DNA of 64,000 nt from Loktanella atrilutea (GCF_900128995.1 NZ_FQUE01000002.1:1-64000); one strand, 5' to 3'. Positions 49,386 to 58,110 are shown, numbered from the stretch's first letter. Numbers and translations are program-made. Notes: generated from the letters alone by a model not told the origin.

Positions 49386-50047
49386 CCAAGTTTTCACTCA
49401 ATGAAGCCCTATTGGAATTAGCAGATGCGGAAGCCGAAATTTGCCGGTCCTGCAAAGCCCCCACAGAGGAAGGTTCGCCCTACTGCATGCCCTGCGGAAC
49501 GTATTGGGCCGACGTAGATGCGGGTCTTTGGGATGATCCGTGGTGGGACGATGATCTCAATTCTTCACCGCTGCCAACGAAATCGAAATGGAGAAGCCCG
49601 ATGAATGACCTTCGCAATATGAAAATGGCCGACCTTGAGTTTGAAGGTGGCAACTTAGTAAAGGTGTCTGGATACCGGTACAATTACATGGACGGCAACC
49701 AGCTGCTGGCCTTGATAGCGGGACTCGGTCGGTTGTTGGCCAACCGTGCCGACCTCTCCAGCTCCAATACGGCGGCACAACTAAACGCCTGCGAGTGCCA
49801 CTCGTGCTGGACCTCAATGGAGGTGAAAACCTACGTTGTCCCAGGTGCAGATTGCAGGGCTGCCACCCTGGTGCGGGCGGGGCTGGAACGGGCGGCGAAA
49901 GACTGCAAGAAAATTCGCAACGATTACGTCGAAGGGACATCTCCAGAGCGTGCTTGCCTTCGGGTAGAAAAAGCTATCCGCGCCATCGCCGACGACCCCG
50001 CCGCAGTCGCCGCTATCGTCGCCAGTGTGGGGAGCGCCAAGCCATGA
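49382..50047 (+). CDS. Zinc-ribbon protein with a helical C-terminal domain
   Basis: This 221-residue protein starts by ATGA overlap. ICRSCKAPTEEGSPYCMPCG (about 21-40) is a four-cysteine zinc ribbon; CECHSC near 135 is a possible second metal site. The first third is AT-richer and less codon-biased than flanking genes, which suggests separate acquisition. The family is unknown. Confidence 0.6.
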   Translation: MTKFSLNEALLELADAEAEICRSCKAPTEEGSPYCMPCGTYWADVDAGLWDDPWWDDDLNSSPLPTKSKWRSPMNDLRNMKMADLEFEGGNLVKVSGYRYNYMDGNQLLALIAGLGRLLANRADLSSSNTAAQLNACECHSCWTSMEVKTYVVPGADCRAATLVRAGLERAAKDCKKIRNDYVEGTSPERACLRVEKAIRAIADDPAAVAAIVASVGSAKP

Positions 50048-50253
50048 GCGCGTTTGGAGCAAGATACCCCGTCGATATGGCCGCAACCCCCTGCCCAGAA
50101 TGCGGACTAAATGCCGAAAAGGTGTGGCGTCCCGGCGGCGCATTTCAGCAGCGCACCGAATGCAAGTGCGGTCGCATTACGGTCTGGGTCATGTGCGGAC
50201 ATGATGCGACACCTGACACTACAGATGATGTGCGCAAGGAGGATCGCCCATGA
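50044..50253 (+). CDS. Small zinc-ribbon protein
   Basis: This 69-residue protein starts by ATGA overlap. CPECG (about 17-21) and CKCG (about 40-43) with CGH near 51 suggest a zinc ribbon. The frame upstream of 50044 is shadow. Function is unknown. Confidence 0.6.
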   Translation: MSAFGARYPVDMAATPCPECGLNAEKVWRPGGAFQQRTECKCGRITVWVMCGHDATPDTTDDVRKEDRP

Positions 50254-50672
50254 CCACCACCGACAACGCGGCGCCAAAGTTGGACCCCATGCCAAGGCGG
50301 GATATGGAATTGCCGCCGTCGATTGGCGAGGCGGCGCTGATCGCAGAGAACGCCCGCCTACTCACCGAACGCGACGAAGCCTATCGCCGTCGTGACGCAT
50401 GGCGCGCCAAAGCCGAGGGCTATGACGATGTGCGGCTAGCCCTGCGAGAGAAAGTCGGCGCACCTTGGCCGCCCAACCTGTCGCGGCTGATGTGGGCGGG
50501 GCTGGCAGCAGATGAAAAGAAACGGGCCGATGATGCGGGAGCAGAGAACACCCGCCTGCGTAACCTATTGTTCGACGTTGAGGCTGTGCTGATCGGCCCC
50601 AGCGATGAATACGACGGATGCGCCGAAGTGTTGGCGAAGGTCCGCGCCGCGCTGTCAGAGTGGAGGGAGTGA
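50250..50672 (+). CDS. Coiled-coil / Ead-Ea22-like prophage protein
   Basis: This 140-residue protein starts by ATGA overlap. It has a coiled-coil centre (EAALIAENARLLTERDEAYRRRDAWRAKAEGYDD) and a second helix (ADDAGAENTRLRNLLFDVEAVLIG). The layout resembles the Ead/Ea22-like accessory proteins of temperate phages, but this is not a firm assignment. Confidence 0.55.
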   Translation: MTTTDNAAPKLDPMPRRDMELPPSIGEAALIAENARLLTERDEAYRRRDAWRAKAEGYDDVRLALREKVGAPWPPNLSRLMWAGLAADEKKRADDAGAENTRLRNLLFDVEAVLIGPSDEYDGCAEVLAKVRAALSEWRE

Positions 50673-50794
50673 TGGGCTGGATACGCCGCCTCTTTTGCCG
50701 CCATGTTTGGAAGATGACACGCTTTCAGGCACTGGGCCCTTGGCGATCCTACGAGTGCACGAAATGCGGCGCGCAGAAAAGCGTAGATATTTGA
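50672..50794 (+). CDS. Small zinc-binding-type protein, 40 residues
   Basis: ATG 50672 overlaps the preceding stop as TGATG, with GGAGGGAG just upstream. The end reads YECTKCGAQKS, a CxxC knuckle, with a CRHVW segment near the start that could supply the other ligands. Small proteins with this pattern are common in phage early regions. Confidence 0.6.
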   Translation: MGWIRRLFCRHVWKMTRFQALGPWRSYECTKCGAQKSVDI

Positions 50795-50871
50795 ACCTCG
50801 TCTCTACCGATCTCAAGCCATTTGCAACGCGATGCGACACAATCAGACCAAGAGAATTGAAGGAATAGGAC

Positions 50872-51057
50872 ATGGATCACATCAAAATCATTCTGCTCTA
50901 CATTCTCGCCGGTTTCGTGCTGCCCTATTCGTGGCTGCGGGAGCAGCCGTTGGCCATCAGGCTTGCGTGGCTGGACAGCTTCGGCGCGGCGCATGATCGG
51001 GTCAAAGGCATCCTGCGGAAGCGCCGCGAGCGGTCCCAAAGCACCTCCGATCTGTAG
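50872..51057 (+). CDS. Small membrane protein at the end of the rightward early series
   Basis: This 61-residue protein has ATG 50872 after AAGGAATAGGA. Residues 4-21 (IKIILLYILAGFVLPYSW) are hydrophobic; the rest is basic. It is the last gene before a long non-coding stretch. Function is unknown. Confidence 0.6.
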   Translation: MDHIKIILLYILAGFVLPYSWLREQPLAIRLAWLDSFGAAHDRVKGILRKRRERSQSTSDL

Positions 51058-51081
51058 TGAAGCACTAACCTCATCACCCCT

Positions 51082-51340
51082 GCGGACAGGTTTTGCCCCT
51101 TCGCGGACATTTCCTGTCCGGCCTGTCCGCAATGTCGCAAACAGAACAGGGTGCGGACGCAAGGTCGCGTGACGCGCGAAAAGCTGTCCGCACAACTTTT
51201 CCAAGTGAAATCAATCACGTTTTATCATTCCGGACACATCTCCGGACGCCATGTCCACAAATGTCCGCGTGAATGTCCGTCAGTTTCAGCAGCGGACACA
51301 CGTTTGCGACACGTCGGACGTCGAAAACAGAGGTGTCTGC
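51082..51340. repeat. Iteron-like TGTCCGC / GCGGACA array
   Basis: Exact GCGGACA occurs at 51082, 51103 and 51292, and its complement TGTCCGC at 51124, 51185 and 51262. One-mismatch copies are at 51115, 51153, 51230, 51252, 51274 and 51334. Both orientations are mixed and the spacing is irregular. A cluster this dense is far beyond chance for a 7-mer in about 260 bp and suggests a protein-binding array. Confidence 0.7.
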
Positions 51341-51545
51341 GGAGATTTCCGCATTGCATTTTTTTTGGTGAAAATTCGAACTCGCACAATCGCCAAGAAA
51401 ATTAGGGCTATCATCGGCATTTTGCAGCGTCCCGCGCCTCTTGCTGTAACAATTCGTGATTTGAGATTGTTAAACAAAATCGGCCAATCCTTGCGTCGTG
51501 GCCCCCCCTGCGCGGCCTTTGCAGAACAGTTGGTAGTGGGATGAT

Positions 51546-51568
51546 AGGTTTTTTCTCAAAAAAAACCT
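51546..51568. terminator. AT-rich hairpin before the late genes
   Basis: AGGTTTTTT pairs with AAAAAAAACCT across CTC. The stem is weak in GC but carries T- and A-runs, so it could end transcription in either direction. Confidence 0.35.
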
Positions 51569-51614
51569 GATCATCCATAGCGCCCTTCATCTACCACTGC
51601 GACGGATTCCAAAT

Positions 51615-52274
51615 ATGAAATCGCTGAAGCAACTCGCGGACAAGTCGTCCCGCCAGGCAGCTGGTGCACGAGGTGCATCCGTCGCCGTGTCGATCTCCGG
51701 AGACGGCATCGAACAGATGCGCGACGCTGCGGCCAGGCTCTCAGGGCAGCAGTTCGACAAGGCCGCCGAACGCGCCCTGAACCACACCGCCCGCAAAGCA
51801 CTCACCGGCGTCACGCGCGCCCTCTCGAAACAGGTCGGTCTCACGAATACGAAACTGCGCCGCCTCGGTCGCATTCAATTGAAGCGGGCGTCCGTAAAGA
51901 ACCGCACCTTCGAGGCGACAATCAAATCGACGGGTCGTTTCATTCCCCTCGGTGAATTCAATCCGACGCAAATCAAAGCCGGAACGAAAGCATCGCCGTG
52001 GGGCAATCGGCAACTCTTCGATCGCGCATTCATTTTCGCCGGGTCGAAAGCCTCAGGCAAACGAATGCCGAACGGACATGTGTTCATCAACACGCGCGGC
52101 TTCAATTCCAAATCCGGGCGGAACAATGCGGCCCGGCCCCTATGGGGGCCAGCCGTTCCAAAAGAGATAGTCGAAGGCGAAAGCCGCGCCACCTTCGAAA
52201 CCATTGGACGGCGCGATCTGCCAAAACGTCTCGCCCATGAGATCAAGCGGATGACCAAGGGCGCGGTGGACTGA
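51615..52274 (+). CDS. Minor tail protein Z-like
   Basis: This 219-residue basic protein has the GpZ-like pattern AAERALNHTARKALTGVTRALSKQVGL (about 50-77), FEATIKSTGRFIPLGEFNPTQ and ASPWGNRQLFDRAFIFAGS. GpZ-type proteins belong to tail assembly in lambda-like phages. Its place before terminase, apart from other tail genes, is unusual. No clear ribosome site precedes the ATG at 51615. Confidence 0.62.
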   Translation: MKSLKQLADKSSRQAAGARGASVAVSISGDGIEQMRDAAARLSGQQFDKAAERALNHTARKALTGVTRALSKQVGLTNTKLRRLGRIQLKRASVKNRTFEATIKSTGRFIPLGEFNPTQIKAGTKASPWGNRQLFDRAFIFAGSKASGKRMPNGHVFINTRGFNSKSGRNNAARPLWGPAVPKEIVEGESRATFETIGRRDLPKRLAHEIKRMTKGAVD

Positions 52275-52490
52275 CGGCTCTCGCGGGGTTGACTGCCGGG
52301 TGGCGCATCGGCCACGCGGCTGGCGGCCGGCCGGCGCGGGGGTCGGTGCGTGACATTTTGGCACCACCCCCCCCGTTAGGGACCGTTCGGGCCAAGCCAG
52401 CAAGGGCGGTAGCCGCTGCCCCGGGACTCGCCCATTTTTTGCTTTTCTCCAAATCTGGTTCCCTTCCCGTTGATCGGATCGAATTCTGAC
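52275..52490. other. Gap before terminase, candidate cos/pac region
   Basis: This 216-bp non-coding gap is very GC-rich and includes a run of eight C near 52370. In lambda-like phages the packaging site is next to the small-terminase gene, so this is the natural place to look. I see no unambiguous cos sequence. Confidence 0.3.
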
Positions 52491-52970
52491 ATGGCAGACC
52501 TTCCGAAAACGATCACACAGACCCAGGCGGCTGAGCTTGTCGGCATGACGACGAGATGGGTGCGTCTCCGGGCCACGGACGGTTTTTTCCAGCGCTCAGC
52601 GCGCGGCGTGTACGACCTTCACCAATTGGTCCGCGGAATTGTCGCTTACTACGAGAGCCTGCTGGAAAAGGGGAACAAGGCAGCTTCGGCAAACCGCGCT
52701 TCGGATGCCCGGACCCGCGAAGTAGAACTGCGGATCGCCGAGCGCGAGGGGCGGCTCATACCCAGCGAGGATGCTGCGGCTGTCGTCGCAGACCTCGCGG
52801 CGCTGGTGCTTTCTGAAATGAGCGGACTTGCCGCACGGGTCACACGTGACCTCGACCTGCGGCGCAAAATCGAGGCGGAAACGGACGGTGTCATCGATCG
52901 TATCAGGGCCCGGGCAGAAGGTCGCGCGGTCGCTCTACGAGCTGGCATCGTCGATCTGGACGAAGAGTAG
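52491..52970 (+). CDS. Terminase small subunit (Nu1-like)
   Basis: This 159-residue protein has an N-terminal winged helix-turn-helix (TQTQAAELVGMTTRWVRLRATDGFF, about 7-31) that recognises packaging DNA. A helical C-terminal region (about 60-159) follows, which usually contacts the large subunit. The ATG at 52491 has no strong ribosome site. The large-subunit frame overlaps its end. Confidence 0.8.
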   Translation: MADLPKTITQTQAAELVGMTTRWVRLRATDGFFQRSARGVYDLHQLVRGIVAYYESLLEKGNKAASANRASDARTREVELRIAEREGRLIPSEDAAAVVADLAALVLSEMSGLAARVTRDLDLRRKIEAETDGVIDRIRARAEGRAVALRAGIVDLDEE

Positions 52971-54966
52971 CCGATCGACCCCGGCGGAATGGGCACGAGC
53001 GAATCGCGTCTATCCGGAAACGGCGGGCCTGCCGGGCCCACGCGACCCTTGGCTGACGCCCTACATGATCCCGTTCTCGTCGGCGCTGCACGACGGCGGC
53101 ATGTATCGCAATCGCCGCTACCGCAGAGCGGCCGCCGTCACGGCGGCTCAGTCCGGCAAGTCGGACAACATGTTGGACGTCATCGGCGCCCGGCTCGACC
53201 AGAGACCGGCACCGATCCTCTACGTCGGTCCGACGGCGGACTTCATCCGCGACCAGTTCGAGCCACGGCTGATGTCACTGCTGGATGAGGCGCAGACGCT
53301 CGCGGCGAAGGTGATCCGCGGCCGTCGGATGAAGAAAACGCTGAAGCATGTCGCGGGCGTGCCCGTCCGTTTGGCGCACGGCGGATCCTCGTCTGCCTTG
53401 AAGTCGGACCCGGCTGCGCTCGCACTGATCGACGAATACGACGAGATGCTGTCGAACGTGAAAGGTCAGGGCGACGTGCTCGGCCTGGTCGAGGCCCGCG
53501 GCGAAACCTATGCCGATTTCGTCACGGGCGTGGTGTCCACATGCAGCCGAGGCCTCATCGTGACCGACCTCGACGACGACAGCGGTCTCCGCTTCTGGTC
53601 GAAGGCCGAGCCGGACGACATCGAGAGCGCCATCTGGTCGCTCTGGCAGGAAGGCACACGACACCATTTCGCGTGGCCATGTCGCCAGTGCGAGACCTAC
53701 TTCGTCCCACGCCTGGACTGCCTCAAATGGCCGAAAGGTGCGACACCGGCCCGGGCTCGCGCGGAGGCATGGGTCGAATGCCCCCACTGCGGGGGCGTGC
53801 TGATTGAGGACGACAAGGCATGGATGAACGCCCGCGGCGACATGGTCGCGCCCGGCGAGACGATCCGGTTCGTGAACGATGGCCCTGAGATTGCCGGTGC
53901 CCCTGTCGAGACCTCGACCCTGTCCTTCTGGACATCTGGCCTATGCTCACCCTTTGTCACGATCGGTCAGCGGGCGGAGACGTACCTGACGGCTCTTGCC
54001 TCTGGGGATCATTCGCGGATCCAGACCGCGCTGAATGCGTCCTTCGGTGAATGCTACGCCATCGCCGGGGCTGGCGACGTGCCTGAATGGGAGGATGTGA
54101 AGGCGACGCGCATCTTGCCGTACAAGCGCGGCGTCGTGCCCGAGCAGACCTTACGTGTCGTGGCCGGCGTCGACGTTCAGGGGACAAGCCTCTACTTCGC
54201 AATCCGGGCATTCGGCGCGCGCGGCACCTCCTGGCTGATCGACTATGGTCAGCTGTTCGGACCAACGGACGACGACCAAGTCTGGAACGATCTGACGGAC
54301 GTTTTGATGACGCCGATCGATGGCTGGCAGATCGAACGTTGCCTGATCGACTCGGGCTTTCGCCCGAACAAGAAGAACCCGGGCAGCGAACACAGGGTCT
54401 ATTCGTACGTCCACCAGATGTCCTGGCTATGCCATGCGACAAAGGGCAAAGACGTGGCCGCACAGCCCTACCGCACCGCGAAGATCGAGGTCAAAAAGGA
54501 CGGCAGCCGGTCGAAGAAGTCGATCGAGATGGTTCACCTGTCGTCAGATTTCTTCAAAAGCCTCGTGATGGCGCGCCTGCGTATGCCACTCGATCAGCCC
54601 GGCGCTTTTTACCTGCCGGAGGATATCAGCGAGGACTACTGCCGCCAGCTGGTGTCCGAAGAACGGATCGTGGTCGACGGTAAACCGACCTGGATCAAGC
54701 GGCAGCGCGACAACCACTACCTCGATTGCGAGGCCCTGTGTGCGGCGGCGGCCTACAGCCTGAACGTTCACCGGATCCCCGATGCCAGCGAGGCAAAGGC
54801 CGACCCCAAGGGGCCGACGGTTCCGCCGCGCAGGCCAACGAAAGGGGCACCGGTCGAGGTCAGGATCCCGGCAAAGGCTGCGGCGTCGGGAGTGTCGATT
54901 GCCAGCAACGAAAGTACGTCACACCTGCGCGGGCTTGGGGCCCGCCTCAACGGAAGGTCTCGGTAG
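52888..54966 (+). CDS. Terminase large subunit (GpA family)
   Basis: This is a packaging ATPase-nuclease of the lambda GpA family, about 692 residues if it begins at GTG 52888 inside the small-subunit gene. The conserved part starts near 52975 (PAEWARANRVYPETAGLPGPRDPW), so a later start such as CTG 52942 is possible. Features are VTAAQSGKSDN (Walker A-like), ALIDEYDEM (Walker B), a zinc-like CRQCETYF...CPHCGG, and nuclease-domain segments VVAGVDVQGTSLYFAI and CLIDSGFRPN. It ends one base before the portal gene. Confidence 0.88.
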   Translation: MSSIVSGPGQKVARSLYELASSIWTKSSRSTPAEWARANRVYPETAGLPGPRDPWLTPYMIPFSSALHDGGMYRNRRYRRAAAVTAAQSGKSDNMLDVIGARLDQRPAPILYVGPTADFIRDQFEPRLMSLLDEAQTLAAKVIRGRRMKKTLKHVAGVPVRLAHGGSSSALKSDPAALALIDEYDEMLSNVKGQGDVLGLVEARGETYADFVTGVVSTCSRGLIVTDLDDDSGLRFWSKAEPDDIESAIWSLWQEGTRHHFAWPCRQCETYFVPRLDCLKWPKGATPARARAEAWVECPHCGGVLIEDDKAWMNARGDMVAPGETIRFVNDGPEIAGAPVETSTLSFWTSGLCSPFVTIGQRAETYLTALASGDHSRIQTALNASFGECYAIAGAGDVPEWEDVKATRILPYKRGVVPEQTLRVVAGVDVQGTSLYFAIRAFGARGTSWLIDYGQLFGPTDDDQVWNDLTDVLMTPIDGWQIERCLIDSGFRPNKKNPGSEHRVYSYVHQMSWLCHATKGKDVAAQPYRTAKIEVKKDGSRSKKSIEMVHLSSDFFKSLVMARLRMPLDQPGAFYLPEDISEDYCRQLVSEERIVVDGKPTWIKRQRDNHYLDCEALCAAAAYSLNVHRIPDASEAKADPKGPTVPPRRPTKGAPVEVRIPAKAAASGVSIASNESTSHLRGLGARLNGRSR

Positions 54967-56595
54967 ATGAGCCTGGTCGATCGTCTCAAGGGCCTGATGG
55001 GTGGTCAGGCCACGCCCGCCCCGGGCGGAGACCTGGCGACATCAAACGCCCGGCGACCGACATCTGCCTACATGCGCGGTGGCCGGGGGATCAGTTTTCA
55101 GAACTGGTTCCCGGCGATGCGACGCTCGCAGGACGAGATTGGTGTGTCGTGGCAGGCAGCCACGGCACGTGCGGTCGATGCGATTCACAACAGTGGATGG
55201 CTGGCGGGCGCGATCGATCAGGCTGTCGCCAATACCGTGGGCACCGGTTTGCGGCTCAAGCCGCAGCCGGAGACCGAGCTAATTGGTATGTCGAAGGACG
55301 AAGCCCGCGACTGGAACAAGCTGGTCGAGCGTCGCTGGGATCTGTGGGCCGGTAACCCGATGGAATGCGACATCGAAGGCCGCCGGACCTTTGGCGAAAT
55401 GCAGGCGGCAGCATTTCAACACTGGCTGGCGACCGGCGAGATACTGGCCGAGGTTGCATGGAAGAAGCGGCCCTGGTCGAACACCGGGACTAAGTTCCGG
55501 CTAATGTCACCCACCCGCCTGTCGCGTCGGTCGTCAGGTCCCGACCGGTTGGTCAATGGGGTCTTCCTGGACATCGATGGCTTTGCGCTGGGATTCGAGA
55601 TCAAGCCGCACCGGGACGAAGCCGCCAACATATACGGCCAACGCATCAACGCTTTGGGGGCTTACGGACGTCCGCGCATGGTGCATGTGTTTAACGGCCC
55701 GCCGGAGACGTGCCGTGGTATCACGCCGCTGGCCCCGGCGTTGCAGGTGATCCGCCAGTTCGACGAGCTGTCTGATGCCACCCTCGCTGCGGCGATCGTG
55801 CAGACGCTTTTCGCGGCGACAATCACTTCGGAGGGCACGACCGAGGAAGCCATTGAGGGACTGCTGACCCCAAGGGAGCGGGCGGAGATGGTCCGTGACG
55901 GCGTCTCGCCCATGACCGCCTATCTGGAGATGGCGGCGGATTTCTATGGCGACGGCGCGATGTTCGACAATCGGCTGAATGGCAGGGTCGCACACCTCTT
56001 CCCGGAGCAAAAACTGGAGTTCCACACCGCCGAGCACCCCAGCGGAAACTACCCGGAGTTTTCGAAGATGCTGCTGCGTGAAATCGCGCGGTGCCTCGGC
56101 CTGATCTACGAGAGCTACTCGGGCGATTACAGCGCCTCGTCGTACGCCTCGCTAAACCGGGCGTCGGCGGAGATGTTCGAGATCACGAAGGCGCGGCGCC
56201 GCTTCATTGTCGCCCCGGCCAGCCAGCCTTTCTACGAAGCATGGCTGGAAGAGGAGATCGAGCGGGGGACGATCCCCTTCCCGGGCGGAATCGTCGGCTT
56301 CCTAAACAACCGGCTGGCGGCCACCCGTGCGCTCTGGCGCGGCGGCGCGAAGCCGATCGGGGAAGAGGTGAAGCTTTCCAAGGCGCACAGCACATGGCTG
56401 GGCATGGGCGTGCTGTCCGAGCAGATGATCTGCGCTGAGCTGGGTCACGATTACGAGGACGTGCTTGCCGACCGTGCCGAGGCGATGGCGTTGCGCGCGG
56501 AATACAACCTGCCGGAACCTGTCCTGATGGGGGTCGGCGGCGGGGCGACCTCGGCCACGGCCGAAGACAATGGCGAGGATGACAATGCCCACTGA
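54967..56595 (+). CDS. Portal protein (lambda GpB family)
   Basis: This 542-residue portal of the phage lambda family forms the dodecameric head vertex for DNA entry. It has ARAVDAIHNSGWLAGAIDQAVANTVGTGLRL near the N-terminus, AAFQHWLATGEILAEV, and SYSGDYSASSYASLNRASAEMF, which is characteristic of the family. The ATG follows the terminase stop directly, with GGAAGG upstream. Confidence 0.92.
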   Translation: MSLVDRLKGLMGGQATPAPGGDLATSNARRPTSAYMRGGRGISFQNWFPAMRRSQDEIGVSWQAATARAVDAIHNSGWLAGAIDQAVANTVGTGLRLKPQPETELIGMSKDEARDWNKLVERRWDLWAGNPMECDIEGRRTFGEMQAAAFQHWLATGEILAEVAWKKRPWSNTGTKFRLMSPTRLSRRSSGPDRLVNGVFLDIDGFALGFEIKPHRDEAANIYGQRINALGAYGRPRMVHVFNGPPETCRGITPLAPALQVIRQFDELSDATLAAAIVQTLFAATITSEGTTEEAIEGLLTPRERAEMVRDGVSPMTAYLEMAADFYGDGAMFDNRLNGRVAHLFPEQKLEFHTAEHPSGNYPEFSKMLLREIARCLGLIYESYSGDYSASSYASLNRASAEMFEITKARRRFIVAPASQPFYEAWLEEEIERGTIPFPGGIVGFLNNRLAATRALWRGGAKPIGEEVKLSKAHSTWLGMGVLSEQMICAELGHDYEDVLADRAEAMALRAEYNLPEPVLMGVGGGATSATAEDNGEDDNAH

Positions 56596-56821
56596 AACGG
56601 AATGCGATCGCCTCGCGCGCCTCAAGGCCGCGCGGGACGAGATCGCAATGGGGAGGTCGGTCAGCGAGGTCCGCTTCGGCGAGGACATGACCAAGTTCGG
56701 ACGGGCCGACCTCCCGACCTTGGAACGCATGATCCGTGAGGCCGCCAAAGCCTGCGCGATCGAGCGCGGCGAAACACCGTCGCGCCGGTTCGCCGCGCGA
56801 TCTGGAAGGAGATTTCTATGA
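56585..56821 (+). CDS. gpW-like head-tail connector
   Basis: This 78-residue helical protein overlaps the portal stop; ATG 56585 or ATG 56579 may be the start. It resembles the lambda gpW family (DRLARLKAARDEIAMGRSVSEVRFGEDMTKFGRADLPTLERMI). Position between portal and protease is as in lambda. Confidence 0.75.
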   Translation: MPTETECDRLARLKAARDEIAMGRSVSEVRFGEDMTKFGRADLPTLERMIREAAKACAIERGETPSRRFAARSGRRFL

Positions 56822-58110
56822 CCGGCATTGCGCTGCACCAGATCGCCGAACGGGCGATCAACCGGCCGCTGATGCTGCATCCGGACAAAGCCCGGATCAT
56901 CTTGTCTGCCCTGGACGGACGTCTTCCGGGTATCGCCACGACATCGGCGACGCCGGTTCGCGAACAGCCGGAGGCAACCGCATTCTACGGCACTCGCAAA
57001 CGCGGAGACGGACGCTACGCCCTGTCGCCCGCAGCGAACGGTGTGGCGGTCATCAGCATCGTCGGGTCCCTGGTCAATCGTGGATCGTGGATCGGTGCGG
57101 CCTCCGGCCTTGTCAGTTACGAGGGGATCGGGGCCCAGCTCGACGACGCTGCAAGCGATCGCGAGGTCAAGGCGATCATCCTCGACATCGACAGCCCGGG
57201 GGGCGAAGCGCTCGGTATGGCTGGGCTCGCGGCGAAGGTCAGAGCGATCAACGCCCAGAAGCCCGTCGTCGCTGTGGTCAACGACATGGCGGCCAGCGCT
57301 GCCTATGGGATCGCCAGCGGCGCCGGCCGGATCGTTGTCTCGCAGACTTCGCTCACTGGCTCCATCGGCGTCGTTCTCATGCACGCCGACCGTTCAGATC
57401 AGCTTGCCGCCGAGGGCGTGGCAGTGACGCTGATCCATGCCGGCGCCCACAAGGTCGACGGGCATCCGTTCGGACCGTTGTCCGACGCCGTCCGGTCTGA
57501 CCTGCAGTCCGAGGTCCTGAAGCACTACGGCATCTTTCTGGATACGGTCGCAGCCGGGCGCGGCGGCCGTCTATCACGCGAAGCGGCGCAGGCCACCGAG
57601 GCCCGCGTCTATCTCGGCGAAGAAGCGATCGGGTTCGGCCTTGCCGACGAGGTCGGGACCTTCGAGCAGGTCGCCGCTGATCTTGCGGCATCAACCGCCC
57701 CCGCCGGGGGCACAACCACGAAAGTGAGGACGACAATGTCGCAAGACAAGAATTCCCCGGCGGCGGAAACCACCCCCGCCGCACCCGACGCCGCCGCGCT
57801 GAATGCGGCACGGGCCGAGGGGGCAACGGCAGAGCGGGCCCGGATCAAGTCGATCCTGACCAGTGACGCAGCCAAGGGGCGCGAAGGTCAGGCGCAGGCC
57901 ATCGCGCTGGAAACCGATATGACCGCCGAGCAGGCGGCCCCGGTTCTCAACGCCGCCGCCCCCGGCGCCAAGCCGCAGACCATCGTTCCGATCGATGAGC
58001 GCGTCGGCGCGGAGGCGGGTGCAGGCGGTGGCCACACGGCAACGCCTGACAAGCCCAAGTCGAGCCTGGTTGACCGCGCCAAGGCCCGCTTTCCCAGCAA
58101 CGTGAACTGA
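56818..58110 (+). CDS. Prohead protease, S49 family (lambda GpC-like)
   Basis: This 430-residue protein starts at ATG 56818 after AAGGAG and overlaps the gpW-like stop. The S49/ClpP-like protease occupies about residues 70-290, with SPGGEALGM and NDMAASAAYGIASGA, where the serine of AASAAY is the predicted nucleophile, then TSLTGSIGVVLMHAD. The C-terminal third is a flexible, helical scaffold-like region. It has an internal start that may give a separate scaffold protein. Confidence 0.87.
   Translation: MTGIALHQIAERAINRPLMLHPDKARIILSALDGRLPGIATTSATPVREQPEATAFYGTRKRGDGRYALSPAANGVAVISIVGSLVNRGSWIGAASGLVSYEGIGAQLDDAASDREVKAIILDIDSPGGEALGMAGLAAKVRAINAQKPVVAVVNDMAASAAYGIASGAGRIVVSQTSLTGSIGVVLMHADRSDQLAAEGVAVTLIHAGAHKVDGHPFGPLSDAVRSDLQSEVLKHYGIFLDTVAAGRGGRLSREAAQATEARVYLGEEAIGFGLADEVGTFEQVAADLAASTAPAGGTTTKVRTTMSQDKNSPAAETTPAAPDAAALNAARAEGATAERARIKSILTSDAAKGREGQAQAIALETDMTAEQAAPVLNAAAPGAKPQTIVPIDERVGAEAGAGGGHTATPDKPKSSLVDRAKARFPSNVN
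57736..58110 (+). CDS. Nested in-frame scaffold protein (Nu3-like)
   Basis: ATG 57736 lies in frame within the protease gene and is preceded by GTGAGGACGACA, a suitably spaced ribosome site. The 124-residue product begins SQDKNSPAAETTPAAP and is Ala-rich and helical, as expected of a scaffold. Lambda makes Nu3 from gene C in the same way. The site is seen; expression is inferred. Confidence 0.55.
   Translation: MSQDKNSPAAETTPAAPDAAALNAARAEGATAERARIKSILTSDAAKGREGQAQAIALETDMTAEQAAPVLNAAAPGAKPQTIVPIDERVGAEAGAGGGHTATPDKPKSSLVDRAKARFPSNVN

Larger units (their letters stand above)
51058..51614. other. Non-coding stretch between early and late genes
   Basis: This 557-bp stretch is AT-richer than its surroundings and has no ORF with a ribosome site or protein-like composition. 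It contains the TGTCCGC array (51082-51340) and an AT-rich hairpin (51546-51568). By position it may hold the late promoter, a replication origin or another control site. Confidence 0.55.

Noticed and set aside
51082-51340. CRISPR array
   Set aside because: The repeated unit is only 7 bases, in both orientations with irregular spacing; there are no 25-40 base direct repeats or cas genes.
51251-51544. 97-residue plus ORF in the early/late gap
   Set aside because: It overlaps the TGTCCGC array, has no ribosome site and no protein-like pattern.
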